Shown piece after piece: positions 13,861 through 14,611 of a DNA stretch of 14,611 bases. Made by a program: the position numbers and the translations under genes. The first letter of the stretch is position 1; each line of letters opens with the position of its first letter. The notes beneath the pieces are model-generated. The model saw only the letters and a list, made by a program, of their open reading frames with translations, made no database searches and was not told where the DNA came from. Location of the stretch: positions 1 through 14,611 of the forward strand of contig JAQYWJ010000034.1 of assembly GCA_030145005.1 (NCBI GenBank), given 5' to 3'. Source of the stretch: Desulfobacter sp. (lineage in GTDB: Bacteria; Desulfobacterota; Desulfobacteria; Desulfobacterales; Desulfobacteraceae).

Positions 13861-14003
13861 CAAAAACGGCGTGCTAAAGCACTGTTTCCTCCCAAGGCTG
13901 AAGGCTTGGGTTTCCACAGCTAAAGGAAATTTTTATGAAGTCTTATTTGCCTTTCATCGTGATAAGTATTTCACTGCATGAAAAAATATTTTAAACCAGT
14001 TTA

Positions 14004-14019
14004 TATAATCAACCAGGAA
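14004..14019 (+). promoter_or_regulatory. Candidate -10 box and ribosome site of yjdM
   Basis: A perfect TATAAT lies at 14004-14009, but the -35 position is only A-rich (around 13981-13986). AGGAA (14015-14019), 7 bases before the ATG, is the ribosome site. The TATAAT is so close that a transcript from it would have almost no room for that site, so the true promoter may lie further upstream. Confidence 0.3.
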
Positions 14020-14026
14020 TTTTGCT

Positions 14027-14377
14027 ATGTCAGTTGAAGAAAATGTCTGCCCCAAATGTAATTCACCTTATGCCTATCCCGATGGCCTCTTGTGGATATG
14101 CCCTGAATGTGCTCATGAGTGGACACCTGATCAGGCTTCTAATGAAGCCTCGGAAGACGCCCCACGATTCCTTGATGCCAATGGTAATCCTTTGCAGGAT
14201 GGAGATACGGTTACCACCATCAAAGATCTTAAGGCCGGGAAGGACACAATGAAATTGGGTACGAAAGTAAAAAATATCAAACTCCTTGATGATCCTGTAA
14301 ATGGCCATGATATTTCCTGTAAGATTGCAGGTTTTGGCGCTATGTACCTTAAATGTTCTGTTGTTAAAAAGGCGTAA
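14027..14377 (+). CDS. yjdM: YjdM/PhnA-family zinc-ribbon protein
   Basis: A 116-residue protein of the YjdM family, historically called PhnA because of its place near the E. coli phosphonate operon, although it is not the phosphonoacetate hydrolase of the same name. An N-terminal zinc ribbon is formed by Cys8 and Cys11 (CPKC) with Cys25 and Cys28 (CPEC). After an acidic linker comes the conserved C-terminal domain: FLDANGNPLQDGDTVTTIKD, a KVKNIKLLDD strand with NGHDISCKI, and a final MYLKCSVVKKA. No signal peptide is present, so it is cytoplasmic. Length is normal. The ATG at 14027 has AGGAA 7 bases upstream. It stands alone between the mobile-element remnant and rplU. Its molecular function is not established; a phosphonate role should not be assumed. 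Confidence 0.93.
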   Translation: MSVEENVCPKCNSPYAYPDGLLWICPECAHEWTPDQASNEASEDAPRFLDANGNPLQDGDTVTTIKDLKAGKDTMKLGTKVKNIKLLDDPVNGHDISCKIAGFGAMYLKCSVVKKA

Positions 14378-14381
14378 ATGA

Positions 14382-14401
14382 AAAGGCCTTGGAAAGCCTT
14401 T
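14382..14401 (+). terminator. Possible weak terminator after yjdM
   Basis: AAAGGC (14382-14387) and GCCTTT (14396-14401) form a 6-bp stem with an 8-base loop a few bases after the yjdM stop. The following sequence GGGCTTATAAT is not a T-run, so it is weak. A separate run of eight T lies at 14453-14460, inside the rplU leader. Confidence 0.3.
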
Positions 14402-14417
14402 GGGCTTATAATATTGA

Positions 14418-14444
14418 TTGACACTACGGGCAAATAGTTATAAT
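14418..14444 (+). promoter_or_regulatory. Near-consensus promoter of rplU
   Basis: TTGACA at 14418-14423 and TATAAT at 14439-14444 are both perfect hexamers, 15 bases apart; the overlapping TAATAT (14441-14446) gives the ideal 17-base gap. Transcription would start near 14451, leaving a leader of about 50 bases that opens with a run of T. Strong sigma-70 form fits a ribosomal protein operon. Confidence 0.75.
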
Positions 14445-14502
14445 ATGCAGAGTTTTTTTTAAGTACCCGATATATGATGTCAGATTGTAAGGAGATAAAC
14501 CC

Positions 14503-14611
14503 ATGTATGCAGTAATCAAAACCGGGGGCAAACAATACAAGGTCCACGAAGATCAGGTTTTAAAAGTTGAAAAGCTTGAGGGTAGTGAAGGATCGGAAAT
14601 TGAGTTTAATG
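14503..14611 (+). CDS. rplU: 50S ribosomal protein L21, N-terminal part (3' end outside window)
   Basis: The first 36 codons of ribosomal protein L21 (bL21), a 23S rRNA-binding protein of the large subunit. MYAVIKTGGKQYKV is the near-invariant start of the family, followed by a segment ending KVEKLEGSEGSEIEFN, typical of its small beta barrel. The ATG has an excellent AAGGAG (14489-14494) with an 8-base gap and a near-consensus promoter. In most bacteria rplU is followed by rpmA and often obg, which would be expected just beyond the edge. The gene is cut by the end of the window and is not truncated biologically as far as can be seen. Confidence 0.97.
   Translation, partial: MYAVIKTGGKQYKVHEDQVLKVEKLEGSEGSEIEFN

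Larger units (their letters stand above)
13595..13920 (+). mobile_element. Internally deleted IscB-type IS200/IS605-superfamily element
   Basis: The block reads as a left end with HEARO-like RNA, a three-codon stub of the nuclease gene (ATG GCT GTT TAA) and then a right end. The right end has a short stem GTGC-TAAA-GCAC (13871-13882), then GTTTCCT, a stem CCCAAG/CTTGGG (13891-13910) and TTTCCAC, a form I associate with right ends of IscB/IS605 elements. The left stem and the right stem share GGCTTGGGT. About 1.2-1.5 kb of coding sequence expected between them is absent. No terminal inverted repeat or target duplication is seen, as expected for this superfamily. Exact borders are uncertain by some tens of bases. 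Confidence 0.5.

Noticed and set aside
13595..13920. Group II intron or CRISPR array as the explanation of the structured block
   Set aside because: No domain V-like hairpin, intron-encoded protein or boundary motifs are visible, and there are no regularly spaced identical repeats. The junction with ATG GCT GTT and the right-end hairpin fits an IscB-type element better.

Overview
The window looks like the chromosome of a dissimilatory sulfate-reducing member of the Desulfobacterota, probably a Desulfobacterales relative. The main evidence is a complete dsrMKJOP operon, in which DsrJ is a triheme cytochrome and DsrO is a Tat-exported ferredoxin. The lineage is inferred from gene content and general protein style, since no database search was possible. 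No dsrAB or dsrC lies in the window.

Left part (1-2195). The window opens inside the C-terminal third of a P-type cation ATPase whose membrane motifs resemble the Na+,K+-ATPase (P2C) type. It abuts a decayed, internally deleted IS91/IS801-type transposase fragment. A convergent gene on the minus strand encodes a small PagL-like lipid A deacylase. An AT-rich divergent spacer follows, with a good sigma-70-like promoter reading rightward.

Central operon (2196-7893). An RsbRD-N-domain protein is followed by dsrM, dsrK, dsrJ, dsrO and dsrP, with tight spacing and a 4-base dsrJ/dsrO overlap, ending at a strong intrinsic terminator. Together the Dsr proteins form a transmembrane complex linking the quinone pool and periplasmic redox centres to cytoplasmic DsrC-trisulfide/thiol chemistry. 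The RsbRD-like protein is a candidate regulator or partner.

Right-centre (7894-13097). A large radical-SAM-like protein of unrecognised function follows an inverted repeat. Then comes a spacer with two hairpins and a full-length carB on the minus strand.

Right end (13098-14611). About 930 bases lack a convincing gene but are highly structured. They contain imperfect direct repeats, a G/C-run inverted repeat, a 20-bp near-perfect hairpin, and a roughly 325-base block that I interpret as an IscB-less HEARO/omega-RNA element. In that block a structured RNA runs into ATG GCT GTT, which fits the M-A-V start of IscB, then directly into a right-end hairpin of IS200/IS605 style with the nuclease gene missing. 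The window ends with yjdM/phnA and the start of rplU behind a near-consensus promoter.
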